Source: an uncultured Aquimarina sp. (lineage in GTDB: Bacteria; Bacteroidota; Bacteroidia; Flavobacteriales; Flavobacteriaceae). From it: a stretch of DNA of 64,000 nt. This document shows positions 63,908 to 64,000 of the stretch, one piece after another. The notes beneath the pieces were generated by a model. The model made no database searches. It worked only from the letters and a program-made list of their open reading frames with translations, and was not told the DNA's origin. The stretch lies in assembly GCA_937958985.1 (NCBI GenBank), contig CALGLV010000011.1:1-64000 (forward strand), read 5' to 3'. The translations under genes were made by a program, and so were the position numbers. The stretch's first letter is position 1. Every line of letters begins with the position of its first letter.

Positions 63908-64000
63908 TTATACGATTGCAAGTATATCATCCTCACGCATTATAATATAGTCTCCACCTTCTTCTTTTAATTCTGTACCGGCATATTTTCCGTAAAGAAC
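63908..64000 (-). CDS. groS: Co-chaperonin GroES, 3' end (partial)
   Basis: The last 30 codons and stop of groS lie on the minus strand, cut by the window end, so they were too short for the ORF track. They read [16 protein letters not shown] followed by [14 protein letters not shown], the conserved GroES C-terminus. GroES caps the GroEL ring. The gene lies upstream of groL in the same operon. Confidence 0.93.
   Translation of the reverse strand, partial: VLYGKYAGTELKEEGGDYIIMREDDILAIV

Overview
The window is a 64-kb, AT-rich chromosomal segment from a member of the Bacteroidota, almost certainly a flavobacterium (family Flavobacteriaceae). The support is type IX secretion (T9SS) sorting domains, a PorZ homologue, a PorP/SprF protein, a SusC-like TonB receptor with a carboxypeptidase-like N-terminal domain, Bacteroidetes-type promoters (TAnnTTTG at -7), and flavobacterial families such as DUF4271 and DUF4296. 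No phage, insertion sequence, rRNA, tRNA or CRISPR array was seen. Most genes are housekeeping genes or envelope functions. The genus cannot be named from the sequence alone.

Layout. 1-142 is a perfect 7-bp tandem repeat. 143-7396 holds an Lnb/DUF4105 membrane protein, truA, an ABC exporter, hemF and a two-gene O-acetylation module (MBOAT plus AlgX-like). 7552-11334 is leuC, leuD and a LeuA-family synthase that looks like a citramalate synthase. 11460-13610 holds a secreted basic protein and two genes for a diacetamido-uronic acid sugar. 13683-22809 holds tyrS, an epimerase, a DUF4296 lipoprotein, an OmpA lipoprotein, pyrC, a polyprenol-phosphate glycosyltransferase, DUF4271, a HemD-like protein, a T9SS cargo protein and a DUF302 lipoprotein. 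22806-30098 is a three-gene surface operon: a 1456-residue T9SS type-B repeat protein, PorP/SprF and OmpA. 30255-41907 holds leuS, a SemiSWEET, a YugP-like protease, TM2 and other envelope proteins, purE, radC and leuB. 41987-52734 holds a TonB receptor, recO, porZ, DinB, an ArsC-like protein, an EamA transporter, a phosphoethanolamine transferase with a GDPD-like partner, and a thioesterase. 52908-64000 holds lysS, a YdeP-like molybdoenzyme, an AraC regulator, hemA-hemC-hemD-hemE, groL and the 3' end of groS.

Links between genes. LeuCD and LeuB act downstream of either LeuA or citramalate synthase, but leuB sits 29 kb away with its own promoter. hemACDE feed the pathway completed by hemF, 54 kb away on the + strand, and a second HemD-like gene lies at 20.5 kb. 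PorZ, the sorting-domain proteins and the PorP/OmpA operon form one surface-export theme. Several intergenic spacers carry degenerate repeats with a strict 7-nt period placed directly before start codons (hemF, leuD, the citramalate synthase gene, lysS, groL). This is the most distinctive feature that gene annotation does not explain. Three convergent gene pairs overlap by exactly four bases at their stop codons. One spacer (34262-34659) has no gene but carries two perfect inverted repeats.
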